Positions 8,427 to 17,620 of a stretch of 64,000 nucleotides of DNA are shown here, piece by piece. A program made the translations under genes and the position numbers. The notes under the pieces were generated by a model. It searched no databases. It had not been told where the DNA came from and saw only the letters and a program-made list of their open reading frames with translations. Positions within the stretch are counted from its first letter, which is position 1. Each line of letters begins with the position of its first letter. Origin of the DNA: Hydrogenophaga palleronii_A. GTDB lineage: Bacteria > Pseudomonadota > Gammaproteobacteria > Burkholderiales > Burkholderiaceae_C. The stretch lies in NCBI RefSeq assembly GCF_031457455.1, contig NZ_JAVDWU010000001.1:682001-746000 (forward strand), written 5' to 3'.

Positions 8427-9161
8427 ATGCCAGATCGACCCGACCAAATCACCCCGTCCCACGCCAACCGGCCTAACGTGCGTTGCCACCTGCTGTTGCC
8501 GTGTGCGGGCTCCGGAACCAGGTCAGGCAGTGTGCAGCCCAAGCAGTACCAGCCCCTCGCTGGCAAGCCCATGGTGTTGCACACGCTGGCTGCATTTGAT
8601 TCGGTTGCACGTCTGCATACCCGACTGCTGGTCGTGGCACCGGGAGATGACACCTTGGGGGTACCTCCTGCCGGCGTGACAGTACAAGCCTGTGGCGGTG
8701 CAAGCCGCGCCCACAGTGTGTTCAATGGACTCGATGCGTTGCGGCGAATGGGCGCCGACCCCCTGGACTGGGTGCTGGTGCACGATGCGGCGCGGTGCCT
8801 GCTGACGCCGGATCAGGTGAATGCCTTGATGGATGCCTGCTGGGAAGATCCCGTGGGCGGTCTGCTGGCGCTGCCTCTTCCCGACACGCTCAAATCCAGT
8901 GCCGACGGGCGCGTGGCCGCCACGGTCGATCGGTCTGACAAATGGCTGGCACAAACGCCTCAAATGTTCCGCCTGGGCGCCTTGCACTCTGCAATGGCGC
9001 TTTACCTGGACCGGGATTTTGCAGGCGTGACGGATGAATCCAGCGCCATGGAGATGGCCGGTCACCACCCGCTGCTGGTGCGTGGCAGCGCCCAGAATTT
9101 CAAGGTCACCTACCCGGAAGACTTTTCACTCGCCGAAGCCGTCATAAGGAGCCGCACATGA
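8427..9161 (+). CDS. ispD: 2-C-methyl-D-erythritol 4-phosphate cytidylyltransferase
   Basis: IspD couples MEP to CTP in the non-mevalonate isoprenoid pathway. The 244-residue form from ATG 8427 shows the nucleotide-binding CAGSGTRSG...PKQY segment (residues 26-41), the VHDAAR metal/CTP motif, and DRSDKWLAQTPQMFR. An in-frame ATG at 8361 exists but would add residues before the -10 box and lies in what looks like promoter DNA. The TGA stop overlaps the ispF ATG (ATGA, 9158-9161), so the two pathway enzymes are translationally coupled. dxr of the same pathway is at 30.8 kb. Confidence 0.92.
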   Translation: MPDRPDQITPSHANRPNVRCHLLLPCAGSGTRSGSVQPKQYQPLAGKPMVLHTLAAFDSVARLHTRLLVVAPGDDTLGVPPAGVTVQACGGASRAHSVFNGLDALRRMGADPLDWVLVHDAARCLLTPDQVNALMDACWEDPVGGLLALPLPDTLKSSADGRVAATVDRSDKWLAQTPQMFRLGALHSAMALYLDRDFAGVTDESSAMEMAGHHPLLVRGSAQNFKVTYPEDFSLAEAVIRSRT

Positions 9162-9649
9162 CATCGCCCATTCCTGCACTGCGCGTTGGTGAGGGGTGGG
9201 ATGTGCATGCCCTGGTGCCTGGACGCCCGCTCATCATCGGCGGGGTTCACATCCCACATTCCATGGGTTTGCTGGGGCATTCCGATGCCGACGTGTTGTT
9301 GCACGCCATCACCGACGCGTTGCTGGGAGCCGCTGGGCTGGGAGACATCGGCCGGCACTTTCCGGACACCGATGAGCGCTTCCGGGGCGCCGACTCGAGC
9401 ATCCTGTTGCTCGAAGTCGCCCGGCGGGTGCGCGCCGAAGGTTTCGAGATCGGGAACATCGACAGCACGGTGATTGCTCAGGCGCCGAAGCTGGCGGCCC
9501 ATATTCCCGCCATGCAGCAAGGCATCGCGTCAACACTGGGCTTGCTTCCCTCGCAGGTCAATGTGAAGGCCAAGACCGCTGAAAAGCTGGGGCCCGTGGG
9601 GCAGGGGCTGTCCATTGAGGCCCGTGCCGTGGCATTGTTGTTCCGGTAG
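9158..9649 (+). CDS. ispF: 2-C-methyl-D-erythritol 2,4-cyclodiphosphate synthase
   Basis: IspF cyclises the CDP-ME 2-phosphate intermediate, two steps after IspD, and acts as a zinc-containing trimer. The 163-residue length is normal. The metal ligands are in GWDVHAL (Asp15, His17), followed by GLLGHSDADVLLHAITDALLGA, FPDTD and the C-terminal KAKTAEKLG. It overlaps ispD by four bases. It converges on the histidine kinase gene, with 31 bases between stops and no obvious terminator. Confidence 0.97.
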   Translation: MTSPIPALRVGEGWDVHALVPGRPLIIGGVHIPHSMGLLGHSDADVLLHAITDALLGAAGLGDIGRHFPDTDERFRGADSSILLLEVARRVRAEGFEIGNIDSTVIAQAPKLAAHIPAMQQGIASTLGLLPSQVNVKAKTAEKLGPVGQGLSIEARAVALLFR

Positions 9650-9680
9650 GTCCTGGTTCTCGCCGTTCAGGCGGGGGGCT

Positions 9681-11084
9681 TCACTGAGTGGCTCTGCGCA
9701 ATTTGATGTGTGCAGCGAGGCCCCCGGTGCTGCTGTTGGCCAGGGCGAAGCGCCCTCCCATTCTGGCAATGGCGCGCTCCACGATGGCCAGCCCAAGGCC
9801 GGTGCCGGTGGCCGATTGGCGAGACGCATCACCCCGGAAAAACGGTTGGGTGAGCTGCTCCAGCATTTCAGGGCTCACGCCGCTGCCATGGTCACGCAGT
9901 TTGACGAGGATCGAATCATCCTTGGCCTTGGCAGCAATTTCCACGGTGGCGGTACCGGTCTTGGGGTTTCGGCCATAGCGCTGGGCGTTTTCAAGCAGGT
10001 TGGCAAAGACCCTTTGCAGTTCCACCGCGTCGCCCATCACCATGGTATCGGGCGGGATGTTGGTGAGGACCTGGGTGGTTGGGTCATTGCCCAGTGCGTA
10101 GACCGCGGAATCGATGACCTGATTCAGATTGATGCGCTCCGGCGTGAGGTGGTCCGGGCGGGCGTAGTCCAGGAACTTGTCAATGATGGCGTTGACCTGG
10201 TCGATATCGGCGGCCATGTGCTCCCGGGCCTGAAGATCGGTCACGCTCATCTCCGTTTCCAGGCGCAGCCGGGAGAGCGGTGTACGCAAATCATGGGAGA
10301 TGCCCGCCAGCATCAGGGCGCGGTCCTGTTCAATTTTGCTGAGTCGCTGCGCCATGCGGTTGAAGCCGATGTTGACTTCCCGAATTTCGCTGGTCGCGAC
10401 CGCCTCGCTGAGGTGGCTGGCCTGAAAGTCGCCCTCCCTCAAACGGCTGGCGGCGAACGAGAGCTTCTTGAGCGGGCGGTTGATCAGGCCCGCGATGAGC
10501 GCTGCGCCTGCAAGCGACAACACTGCGGCGGTTGCGAGCCAGATCAGCCAGGTGGTCCCCGTCACCAGCCCGATGCGCGAGGGATCGGTCAACAGCCAGT
10601 AGGGGTCTTCTTCGATGGTGAAACCGATCCAGAGACCCGGCGTTGAATTGACCTCCCGCGCCACCAGGGTGTCGGCGCCCAGCCGGGCGCTCAGCCGTTC
10701 GCTCACGCGACGACTGAGCGAGTCGGTGTTGTAGAGCCGGTAGGTGTCAGTGGGTTCGCGGGGGGCAATGCGCACACCTTCTTCATCGGCCAGCGTCTTG
10801 ACCAGGGAGACCCTGGCGATCGAGTCAGAGTGCACCAGGGCCGCGCGGGTGAGGTTCACCAGCGAGGCCAGTTGTTGCGCGCTTTGCAACGCCCGGGGCT
10901 CAAACTCCAGTGCGCGAAAGGTCTGCAGCCACGCGATGATGCAGCCCAGCAGCAAGACGGCCAGCAGGATGAAGGTGCGCCAGAACAGGCTGAACTCCCT
11001 GGGAGGCCGACCGTCCAACGGAGCAGGCGCAGTTTCCAGGGAGGCGGGCTGCGTCTCGAACGGGACGCGCGACTCTTCGGACAT
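9681..11084 (-). CDS. envZ: EnvZ-type sensor histidine kinase
   Basis: This 467-residue inner-membrane kinase has TM1 at about 33-54, a periplasmic region of about 120 residues, TM2 at about 177-200, a HAMP domain (201-254), a HisKA dimerisation helix with the phospho-acceptor His264 in GISHDLRTP, and a HATPase domain with the N box NLLENAQRYG and a C-terminal GTGLGLAIVER. It is cotranscribed with the response regulator upstream (TGATG overlap at 11084-11086). By similarity it pairs with OmpR-type regulators. Osmosensing itself is not shown by the sequence, so the symbol is by family only. Confidence 0.85.
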   Translation of the reverse strand: MSEESRVPFETQPASLETAPAPLDGRPPREFSLFWRTFILLAVLLLGCIIAWLQTFRALEFEPRALQSAQQLASLVNLTRAALVHSDSIARVSLVKTLADEEGVRIAPREPTDTYRLYNTDSLSRRVSERLSARLGADTLVAREVNSTPGLWIGFTIEEDPYWLLTDPSRIGLVTGTTWLIWLATAAVLSLAGAALIAGLINRPLKKLSFAASRLREGDFQASHLSEAVATSEIREVNIGFNRMAQRLSKIEQDRALMLAGISHDLRTPLSRLRLETEMSVTDLQAREHMAADIDQVNAIIDKFLDYARPDHLTPERINLNQVIDSAVYALGNDPTTQVLTNIPPDTMVMGDAVELQRVFANLLENAQRYGRNPKTGTATVEIAAKAKDDSILVKLRDHGSGVSPEMLEQLTQPFFRGDASRQSATGTGLGLAIVERAIARMGGRFALANSSTGGLAAHIKLRRATQ

Positions 11085-11815
11085 CAGGAGGTGCCATCCG
11101 GTACGAATACGTAGCCCACCCCCCAGACAGTCTGCAGGTAGCGTGGTGATGCGGCGTCTTCTTCAATCAGCTTGCGCAGGCGTGACACCTGAACGTCCAG
11201 GCTGCGGTCAAACGGTTCAAATTCGCGCCCGCGAGCCAACTGGGCGAGTTTTTCCCGGGAGAGGGGTTGGCGAGGATGGCGCACCAATGCCTTGAGCATG
11301 GCGAACTCGCCCGTGGTCAAAGGCAGGTCTGCGCCATCCTTGCGCAGCGTGCGCAGGCTCAGGTCGAATTCAAAGGGGCCGAAATTGACCACCTCCATGT
11401 CCTGGGATGGGGCGCCGGGCACTTCCGCCGGCGGCCGACGGCGCAGCACGGCATGGACCCTGGCCAGCAGTTCACGCGGGTTGAACGGCTTGCCCAGGTA
11501 GTCGTCTGCGCCCACTTCGAGGCCAACGATGCGATCCACGTCTTCGCTTTTGGCGGTCAGCATGATGATGGGCGTTCGGTCGCCGTTGGCTCGCAGCCGC
11601 CGGCAGATGGAAAGCCCATCTTCGCCGGGCATCATCAGATCGAGCACGATGATGTCCACCGAATCACGCTGGAGCACACGGTTCAGGGCCTTGCCGTCTT
11701 CCGCCAACATGACCTCAAAACCCTCCTGCATCAGATAGCGGCGCAGCAGGTCGCGAATGCGAACGTCATCGTCAACGATCAGAACTTTGTTGGGACGGGT
11801 GCTGGTTTGTGGCAT
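11084..11815 (-). CDS. ompR: OmpR-type response regulator
   Basis: This 243-residue DNA-binding regulator has a receiver domain with the acidic pocket VDDD (15-17) and phospho-acceptor Asp59 in VLDLMMP, then an OmpR/PhoB winged helix that ends in YLQTVWGVGYVF. I chose the ATG at 11815 (MPQTSTRPNKVLIVDDD) rather than one 16 codons upstream because an AAGGAAG site precedes it. It is the first gene of the pair. The kinase gene starts in a TGATG overlap with its stop. The upstream gap to the next divergent gene is about 170 bases. Confidence 0.88.
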   Translation of the reverse strand: MPQTSTRPNKVLIVDDDVRIRDLLRRYLMQEGFEVMLAEDGKALNRVLQRDSVDIIVLDLMMPGEDGLSICRRLRANGDRTPIIMLTAKSEDVDRIVGLEVGADDYLGKPFNPRELLARVHAVLRRRPPAEVPGAPSQDMEVVNFGPFEFDLSLRTLRKDGADLPLTTGEFAMLKALVRHPRQPLSREKLAQLARGREFEPFDRSLDVQVSRLRKLIEEDAASPRYLQTVWGVGYVFVPDGTS

Positions 11816-11984
11816 ATGAGCAACTTCCTTGAAATGTAACAAACGCGATTGTGGCAGCGCCAAGTGCTTGTCAGCACACGTTTTTTGTTTTTATGACACG
11901 CTGTTACAGATGTTGCCTGAGCGGGTTGGGACGGCAGCCGGTGTGCGTCAGACAATGTCGTCCATGTCCACTCTTGGAGTCACC

Positions 11985-12278
11985 ATGAAGCCGTTTGCCA
12001 GGCGAAGCATTTGCTTGGTGTTGCTAGTACCCGCCTGGGCTCTGTCAGCCGACCAGCGTCCAATCGACGAAGTACCCACCGAAACCGCCATGTCGGTGGT
12101 CCCCATCTCCATGGTTGAACCAGAGACCCGCACCACGGTCCGTCTGCGTGAGAGTTTGCGCCAACCCTACGGCGACGAGCTCGAGTCCAACAAGCCTTAC
12201 CGCCTTTCGTTGGAAGAACGCGTTCGCCTAAGAGAACAATTGCGCGGTGTCCCCAGCCTCGCCAGCTCCCCCAAGTGA
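11985..12278 (+). CDS. Small secreted hypothetical protein
   Basis: This 97-residue protein has a clear signal peptide (about residues 1-22: basic N-terminus, Leu/Val-rich core, AWALSA cleavage region), so the mature part, rich in Arg and Glu, should be periplasmic. The mature segment contains LRESLRQPYGDELESNKPYRLSLEERVRLREQLRG, which resembles tails of small periplasmic proteins, but I recognise no family. The ATG at 11985 follows a GGAG site. The SIMPL-domain gene begins 3 bases after its stop, so the two are probably one operon. Confidence 0.7.
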   Translation: MKPFARRSICLVLLVPAWALSADQRPIDEVPTETAMSVVPISMVEPETRTTVRLRESLRQPYGDELESNKPYRLSLEERVRLREQLRGVPSLASSPK

Positions 12279-12281
12279 TTC

Positions 12282-13040
12282 ATGACTGAAAAATACCGTG
12301 TGGGAGGCATCTCCCAGGTTCTTTTGCGTGCGCTGCCTGTTGTTGTCCTCCTGGTTGGCCTGGGATCAGTCCCAGCATTTGCGCAGTCGTCCTCAAACTC
12401 GCAACCCGCTCCGCCGCTGTCCAATGTGGTCAGTCTGTCCGCAACAGGCGAAACCGAGGTCCCGCAGGACTTGCTCATCTTGAGCCTGCGGACCACAAAA
12501 GAAGGGTCCAGCGCGGCGGCGGTTCAGAACGAACTCAAGGCGGCACTGGATAGGGCCTTGGCAATGGCCAGAGCGCAGGAGAAAAAGGGCCAGATGGATG
12601 TGCGCACTGGCCAGTTCAGCCTTTATCCCCGGTATGGCAAGGAAGGCAAGATTGCCGGTTGGCAAGGCACAGCCGAATTGTTGCTGGAAGGCAGGGATTT
12701 TTCGCTGGTCAGCAGCACCGCAGGAAAGCTGGACTCGCTGACCATGTCGAGCGCCGCCTTCAGCTTGTCCAGAGAAGCGAGGCAACGACTGGAGAAGGAA
12801 GTGGAAGCGCTTGCCATCGAGCGGTTCCGCGCTCGTGCGAACGATGTTGCCAAGGGCTTTGGTTTCTCCAGCTACGTGCTCAGAGAGGTGTCGGTCAGCT
12901 CGACTGACGACGGGGGCATGCCCGTGCATCCCCGCATGATGGCCATGGAAGCCAAAGGCATGTCGGATGCCTCGATTCCGGTCGCGGCGGGAAACAGCAC
13001 CGTCCGAGTGACCGTCTCGGGCTCCATCCAGCTGCGCTGA
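12282..13040 (+). CDS. SIMPL (DUF541) domain periplasmic protein
   Basis: This 252-residue protein starts with a hydrophobic signal segment (about 10-35, ending AFAQ) and then a SIMPL/DUF541 domain. The family pattern is visible: VVSLSATGETEVPQDLLILSL near the start, a central RYGKEGKIAGWQGTAELLL strand pair, and VRVTVSGSIQL at the end. Members are oxidative-stress-related or envelope proteins; the biochemical activity is uncertain. The start is 3 bases after the preceding gene's stop, so the two are likely cotranscribed. It converges on 3-hydroxybutyrate dehydrogenase. Confidence 0.88.
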   Translation: MTEKYRVGGISQVLLRALPVVVLLVGLGSVPAFAQSSSNSQPAPPLSNVVSLSATGETEVPQDLLILSLRTTKEGSSAAAVQNELKAALDRALAMARAQEKKGQMDVRTGQFSLYPRYGKEGKIAGWQGTAELLLEGRDFSLVSSTAGKLDSLTMSSAAFSLSREARQRLEKEVEALAIERFRARANDVAKGFGFSSYVLREVSVSSTDDGGMPVHPRMMAMEAKGMSDASIPVAAGNSTVRVTVSGSIQLR

Positions 13041-13112
13041 CACTGGGTTCTAGGTTGGGCCGCGCCACCGGGGCTGCCCAGGGCTTTTTTCCAGGTCAGG
13101 CGGCCGCGTCGA

Positions 13113-13883
13113 TCACTGTGCCACCCATCCTCCGTCCATGTTCCACGCCACGCCACGCACGTTGTTGCCGGCGGGCGAGCAGAAGAACACAGCCAGCGCG
13201 CCCAGCTCTTCCGGGGTGGTGAACTGCATGGAGGGTTCTTTTTCACCGAGCAGTAGTTTGATGGCATCGTCGTTGCTGATGCCCTGCGCCGCGGCTTTGG
13301 CGTCGACCTGCTTTTGAACCAGAGGCGTGAGCACCCATCCCGGGCAGATCGCGTTACAGGTCACGCCGGTAGACGCTGTTTCCAGTGCCGTGACCTTGGT
13401 GAGTCCTACAACGCCGTGCTTGGCGGCCACATAGGCCGATTTTTCAGCCGACCCCACCAGCCCATGCACAGACGCCACGTTGATCACCCGACCCCAATTG
13501 GCAGTGCGCATGGCGGGAAGTGCCAGTCGGGTGGCATGAAACGCGCTGGACAGGTTGATTGCAAGGATGGCGTCCCACTTTTCGACGGGAAAGTCTTCCA
13601 CTTTGGCAACGTGCTGGATGCCGGCGTTGTTGACAAGAATATCCACACGGCCGAATTGCTCGGCGGCATAACCCATCATGGCTTCGATTTCAGCGGGCTT
13701 GCTCATGTCTGCACCGTGGTACTCGACCTTGACGCCCAGTGCTGCGATCTCGGCCTTGGGGCCTTCAACGTCCCCAAAACCGTTCAGCACGATGTTGGCG
13801 CCTTGCTGTGCCAGCGCTTTGGCGATGCCCAGGCCGATGCCGCTGGTAGACCCGGTGATGAGAGCGGTTTTGTTCGAAAGCAT
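13113..13883 (-). CDS. hbdH: 3-hydroxybutyrate dehydrogenase
   Basis: This enzyme interconverts 3-hydroxybutyrate and acetoacetate with NAD and takes part in PHB turnover. It is a 256-residue short-chain dehydrogenase with the cofactor loop TGSTSGIGLGIA, NNAGIQHV, the active-site Ser in INVASVHG with the YVAAKHG Tyr-Lys pair, and the ICPGWVLTPLV segment characteristic of bacterial 3-HB dehydrogenases. The ATG at 13883 follows GGAG. Together with phaR at 17.6 kb it suggests PHB storage. It is divergent from the hydrolase gene. Confidence 0.92.
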   Translation of the reverse strand: MLSNKTALITGSTSGIGLGIAKALAQQGANIVLNGFGDVEGPKAEIAALGVKVEYHGADMSKPAEIEAMMGYAAEQFGRVDILVNNAGIQHVAKVEDFPVEKWDAILAINLSSAFHATRLALPAMRTANWGRVINVASVHGLVGSAEKSAYVAAKHGVVGLTKVTALETASTGVTCNAICPGWVLTPLVQKQVDAKAAAQGISNDDAIKLLLGEKEPSMQFTTPEELGALAVFFCSPAGNNVRGVAWNMDGGWVAQ

Positions 13884-13961
13884 GTGGGAGCTCCAGTTCA
13901 ATTACGATAGGTTGAAAGACGCTGGAACCATTATCGTGGACGCTTAAACGACAACCTCACC

Positions 13962-14900
13962 ATGCAGGTACCCTCACTCAAGTTTTTGCCCGTTGGCGAC
14001 CCCGCCGCAGTGGGTGGTGCCGCGCGCCGATTGGCCTATTGGGATTGGCCGAGCCTGAACGATCAGGCGAAGCACACCGTGGTGTGCGTGCATGGCCTTT
14101 CGCGTCAGGGGCGCGATTTCGATACTCTGGCTCAGTCGCTTCAGCCCACGTCTCGTGTTGTCGCGGTAGACGTGGCCGGGCGAGGTCACAGCGACTGGCT
14201 GGCCGATCCGATGGCCTACCAAGTGCCCACCTATGTGGCCGATCTCGCAGCCCTCATTCTTGCGCTGCGCGCGGAATCACCCGGGATCACCATGGATTGG
14301 GTCGGCACCAGCATGGGTGGCTTGATCGGTCTGGCCATTGCCGCGCAGCCTGCGCTGGCGCCGCGGCGTCTGGTGCTCAACGATGTGGGGCCGGTCATTC
14401 AATGGGCTGCGCTGCAGCGGATTGGAACCTACCTCGGCAAGAACCCGCAGTTTGAAAGTGAACAGGCTGCATGTGATTACCTAGCATCGATTTCTACCGG
14501 GTTTGGTCCTCACACCGCAGCGCAATGGCATGCATTGTGTGTGCCCATGTTGCGTCACCAGGAGGGCAAGTGGCGTCTGCATTACGACCCCGCAATTGCG
14601 CAACCCTTACTGGCTCTGCTGAACAGCAGCGACGAGGAGGCTGCGCTTCGCTCGGTGAAGGAGGGTGAGAACGCTCTTTGGCGGTTGTACGACGCCATCA
14701 CATCCGAAACCCTTCTTCTGCGTGGCGCCGAATCCGACCTGCTGTCACACGAGACTGCTCTGCTCATGTCCCGGCGTGGACCCATGGCTGAGTGCATCGA
14801 ATTCGCTGGCGTGGGTCATGCACCCACCTTGATCGCGGACGAGCAGGTCAATGCGGTGCGGCGGTTCCTGTTGAAGCCTTCTCGGGTGTCATCACGCTGA
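13962..14900 (+). CDS. Alpha/beta-fold hydrolase
   Basis: This 312-residue cytoplasmic hydrolase has the oxyanion segment VCVHGLSRQGRDFD (42-55), a nucleophile elbow GTSMGG, an acid in RGAESDLL, and a catalytic His in GVGHAPTL near the C-terminus. The family covers esterases, lactonases and haloalkane dehalogenases, and the substrate cannot be told from the sequence. It sits one base ahead of relA, so the two are likely in one transcript. Its divergent neighbour is 3-hydroxybutyrate dehydrogenase, and a role in PHB or ester metabolism is only a guess. Confidence 0.85.
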   Translation: MQVPSLKFLPVGDPAAVGGAARRLAYWDWPSLNDQAKHTVVCVHGLSRQGRDFDTLAQSLQPTSRVVAVDVAGRGHSDWLADPMAYQVPTYVADLAALILALRAESPGITMDWVGTSMGGLIGLAIAAQPALAPRRLVLNDVGPVIQWAALQRIGTYLGKNPQFESEQAACDYLASISTGFGPHTAAQWHALCVPMLRHQEGKWRLHYDPAIAQPLLALLNSSDEEAALRSVKEGENALWRLYDAITSETLLLRGAESDLLSHETALLMSRRGPMAECIEFAGVGHAPTLIADEQVNAVRRFLLKPSRVSSR

Positions 14901-14901
14901 C

Positions 14902-17226
14902 ATGAAGTCTGCCGACCTTTCATCTTTCAGTGAACCGGCGGTGGCCACGGGCTCCGAAACCAGTGCGGGCCAGGGCGGTCAGGTGGTTCCTTCGGCCATC
15001 GTTGCGGCCACATCCGACAGCCTGCCACAGCAAGCTCATGCATTGGCGCGAGCCAGAGCGTTTGCCGAACCCCTGCTGGCCTGTGAGCAACTGGACACCG
15101 GAGAGAACACCTTTGCGCACGCCGATGCGGTGGCTGCAATCCTCCGCGACATTGGCGGCTCTGAAGCGATGCAGGCGGCTGCCTATCTGGTTTATGCCTG
15201 TCAACATCTGAATCGTCCCCACGAGGTCATCGCCAAGGCCTTTGGTGAACAGTTTGCAGCGCTGGCGGTTGAAACCACCAAGCTGGTGCAGTTGCAACGG
15301 CAAGCGCGTGCAAAGGCGGCAGAGGTGCAGGCCAAAAAGCACGAAGAGCGAACGGCCGCACAGGAGCTCGCGCTTCCGCTGGTTTCTCCCAACAAGGCGC
15401 CGGTCACCGAGCTGGCGGCGAGTCAGACCGAAAACGTCCGCAAGATGCTGCTGGCGTTTTCCCGCGATCTGCGCGTGGTGATGCTGAGACTGACATCTCG
15501 CTTGCAGACCCTGCGCTATTACGCGCTGAGCCGGGGTGACCCTGGCGAGGCGCTGGCCAGCGAATCCTTGCATGTGTTCGCACCGCTGGCCAACCGGTTG
15601 GGCATCTGGCAGGTCAAGTGGGAAATGGAAGACCTCTCCTTCCGCTTCCTGGAGCCACAGACCTACAAACAGGTGGCGCAGTTGCTGGACCAGAAGCGCG
15701 CCGAGCGGGAAGACCATGTGGAGCAGGTTCGCCTGCAGCTGGAGAACGACCTGCAGCAACTGGGGGTGAAGGCGTCGGTGCAGGGACGACCCAAACACAT
15801 CTACAGCATTGTCAAGAAGATGCGCGGGAAGTCGCTGGACTTTGACCAGGTTTTCGATATTCGAGCGCTTCGCGTGGTGGTGCCGGAGAAGGACCATTGT
15901 TATGCCGTGCTGGCACACGTGCACGCTCAGTTCTCACCTGTGGCCGAAGAATTTGACGACTACATCGCCAAGCCCAAACCGAATGGCTACCAGTCGCTGC
16001 ACACGGTGGTGCGCGATGCGCAAGGGCGGGCTTTCGAGATCCAGATCCGCACGCAGGCCATGCATGACCACGCCGAACATGGTGTGGCGGCCCACTGGGC
16101 CTACAAGGAAGCGGGGGCCAAAGGGTATGCAGGCGTGTCGGCGAGCTCAGACTACGACGCCAAGATTGCCGTGCTCAGGCAACTGCTGGCTTGGGAGCGC
16201 GATCTCAGCGGTGCGGCGCAGGGGCTTTTCGAGGACAGGATCTATGTGCTCACGCCCGATGCCGCGATCGTCGAGTTGCCACAAGGCGCGACGGCCCTTG
16301 ATTTTGCCTACAGTGTTCACACCAGCCTGGGCCACCGCTGCCGGGGCGCACGGGTCGATGGCGCCATGGTCACCCTCAACACGCCCTTGCAAAACGGGCA
16401 GACGGTGGAGATCACGGCGGCCAAGGAAGGCGGGCCTTCGCGCGACTGGCTGAATGGTGATCTTGGCTATCTGGTCAGCCATCGAGCAAAAAGCAAGGTG
16501 CGCGCCTGGTTCAATGCGCAGGCCATGCAGGAAACCATGGCCCGAGGGCGTGAAGCGGTTGAGAAGCTGCTGCAGCGCGAAGGCAAAACCGCGCTCAAGC
16601 TGGATGATCTGGCGGTGACCATGGGCTTGTCCTCAGCCGCAGAGTTGTTTGAGCAGGTCGGGAAAGACGAGCTGTCCCTGCGCTCGATCGAGACCCACCT
16701 GAGGCCGTCCGATCCAGAGCCCGCTGCCGATCTTCCCATCTGGCTGAAGAAGCCACGAAAGCCCGCTTCGGGATCTTCGGGTGGGGTTCTGGTCGTGGGG
16801 GTGGATTCGCTGATGACCCAGCTGGCCAAATGTTGCAAACCCGCACCGCCTGACGAAATAGGTGGTTTTGTCACACGCGGCAAAGGCGTCAGCATCCACC
16901 GGGCGGACTGCAGCGACTTTGCCCACCTCAAAGTGAAAAGCCCGGACAGGGTGATCGAAGTGCAGTGGGGTGGAGAAAAGAACGGAGATGCCGGCGTCTA
17001 CCCCGTGGATGTCGCGGTTGAGGCCGCAGATCGCCAGGGCCTGCTGCGGGATATTTCCGACGTGTTTGCCCGCGAAAAGATGAACGTCATTGGCGTGCAG
17101 ACGCAATCGGTCAAGGGCGTGGCATGGATGACGTTCACCATCGAAGTGAGTGATGCCAGACAGGTTGCCCGTGCCATGGCGGTGGTCGGTGATGTGGCCG
17201 GGGTGAGGGTGGTGCGTCGCAAGTAG
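14902..17226 (+). CDS. relA: (p)ppGpp synthetase, RelA type
   Basis: RelA makes the alarmone (p)ppGpp on stalled ribosomes. The 774-residue protein has an N-terminal pseudo-hydrolase domain whose HD motif is missing (YACQHLNRP near residue 98), a synthetase domain with EFDDYIAKPKPNGYQSLHT (the EFDD signature of monofunctional RelA at 350-353) and EIQIRTQAMHDHAEHGVAAHW, a TGS domain (about 450-510), and a C-terminal ACT/zinc-finger region with CCKPAPPDEIGGF. The lost HD and the EFDD motif indicate a synthetase rather than a bifunctional SpoT. A SpoT should exist elsewhere in the genome. Confidence 0.92.
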   Translation: MKSADLSSFSEPAVATGSETSAGQGGQVVPSAIVAATSDSLPQQAHALARARAFAEPLLACEQLDTGENTFAHADAVAAILRDIGGSEAMQAAAYLVYACQHLNRPHEVIAKAFGEQFAALAVETTKLVQLQRQARAKAAEVQAKKHEERTAAQELALPLVSPNKAPVTELAASQTENVRKMLLAFSRDLRVVMLRLTSRLQTLRYYALSRGDPGEALASESLHVFAPLANRLGIWQVKWEMEDLSFRFLEPQTYKQVAQLLDQKRAEREDHVEQVRLQLENDLQQLGVKASVQGRPKHIYSIVKKMRGKSLDFDQVFDIRALRVVVPEKDHCYAVLAHVHAQFSPVAEEFDDYIAKPKPNGYQSLHTVVRDAQGRAFEIQIRTQAMHDHAEHGVAAHWAYKEAGAKGYAGVSASSDYDAKIAVLRQLLAWERDLSGAAQGLFEDRIYVLTPDAAIVELPQGATALDFAYSVHTSLGHRCRGARVDGAMVTLNTPLQNGQTVEITAAKEGGPSRDWLNGDLGYLVSHRAKSKVRAWFNAQAMQETMARGREAVEKLLQREGKTALKLDDLAVTMGLSSAAELFEQVGKDELSLRSIETHLRPSDPEPAADLPIWLKKPRKPASGSSGGVLVVGVDSLMTQLAKCCKPAPPDEIGGFVTRGKGVSIHRADCSDFAHLKVKSPDRVIEVQWGGEKNGDAGVYPVDVAVEAADRQGLLRDISDVFAREKMNVIGVQTQSVKGVAWMTFTIEVSDARQVARAMAVVGDVAGVRVVRRK

Positions 17227-17257
17227 GACTTCGCAAAAAAGCCGCTTCGCCATGGGC

Positions 17258-17263
17258 TATACT
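17258..17263 (+). promoter_or_regulatory. -10 box of the tRNA-Val(GAC) promoter
   Basis: TATACT in GGGCTATACTCTCGG ends 22 bases before the tRNA 5' end, with a start expected near 17270. It sits 31 bases after the relA stop. The -35 region, about 17235-17240, is A-rich and weak. Confidence 0.5.
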
Positions 17264-17284
17264 CTCGGCTTCGAATTCGATCCC

Positions 17285-17361
17285 AGGCGCGTAGCTCAGC
17301 TGGTTAGAGCACCACCTTGACATGGTGGGGGTCGTTGGTTCGAGTCCAATCGCGCCTACCA
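17285..17361 (+). tRNA. tRNA-Val (anticodon GAC)
   Basis: The acceptor stem AGGCGCG pairs with CGCGCCT (17351-17357), the anticodon stem CCACC/GGTGG (17312-17316 with 17324-17328) carries loop TTGACAT, and the T arm is intact. The anticodon GAC at 17319-17321 reads GTC and GTT. The CCA end is encoded at 17359-17361. A -10 box precedes it, and a terminator hairpin follows within six bases. Confidence 0.97.
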
Positions 17362-17366
17362 GAATC

Positions 17367-17400
17367 AAACCCCTGATCTCTTTTTGAGACAGGGGTTTTT
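17367..17400 (+). terminator. Rho-independent terminator after tRNA-Val(GAC)
   Basis: The outer stem AAACCCCTG/CAGGGGTTT (17367-17375 with 17390-17398) and an inner TCTC/GAGA stem close a T-rich loop. T residues continue to 17400. It directly follows the tRNA. Confidence 0.88.
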
Positions 17401-17620
17401 CTCATTGGGTTTCTTGCGTTTGCTTCGGTCGGGTACCGCCGAAGGTCTGATGCACAAGAGCGCCACGGTTTCACTTCGAACCCTGATTCAGATCAATCAA
17501 TGATTGAAACCCTGCGCACAGGGAAAACCCATGGCACCAAGGCTTGCCAGGGTTTTTAGAATGTGTCATATCCTTCAAGCAGTCCTGAGGCGCGTGCCTC
17601 TTCCCTTCAGAAAGTCCGTA

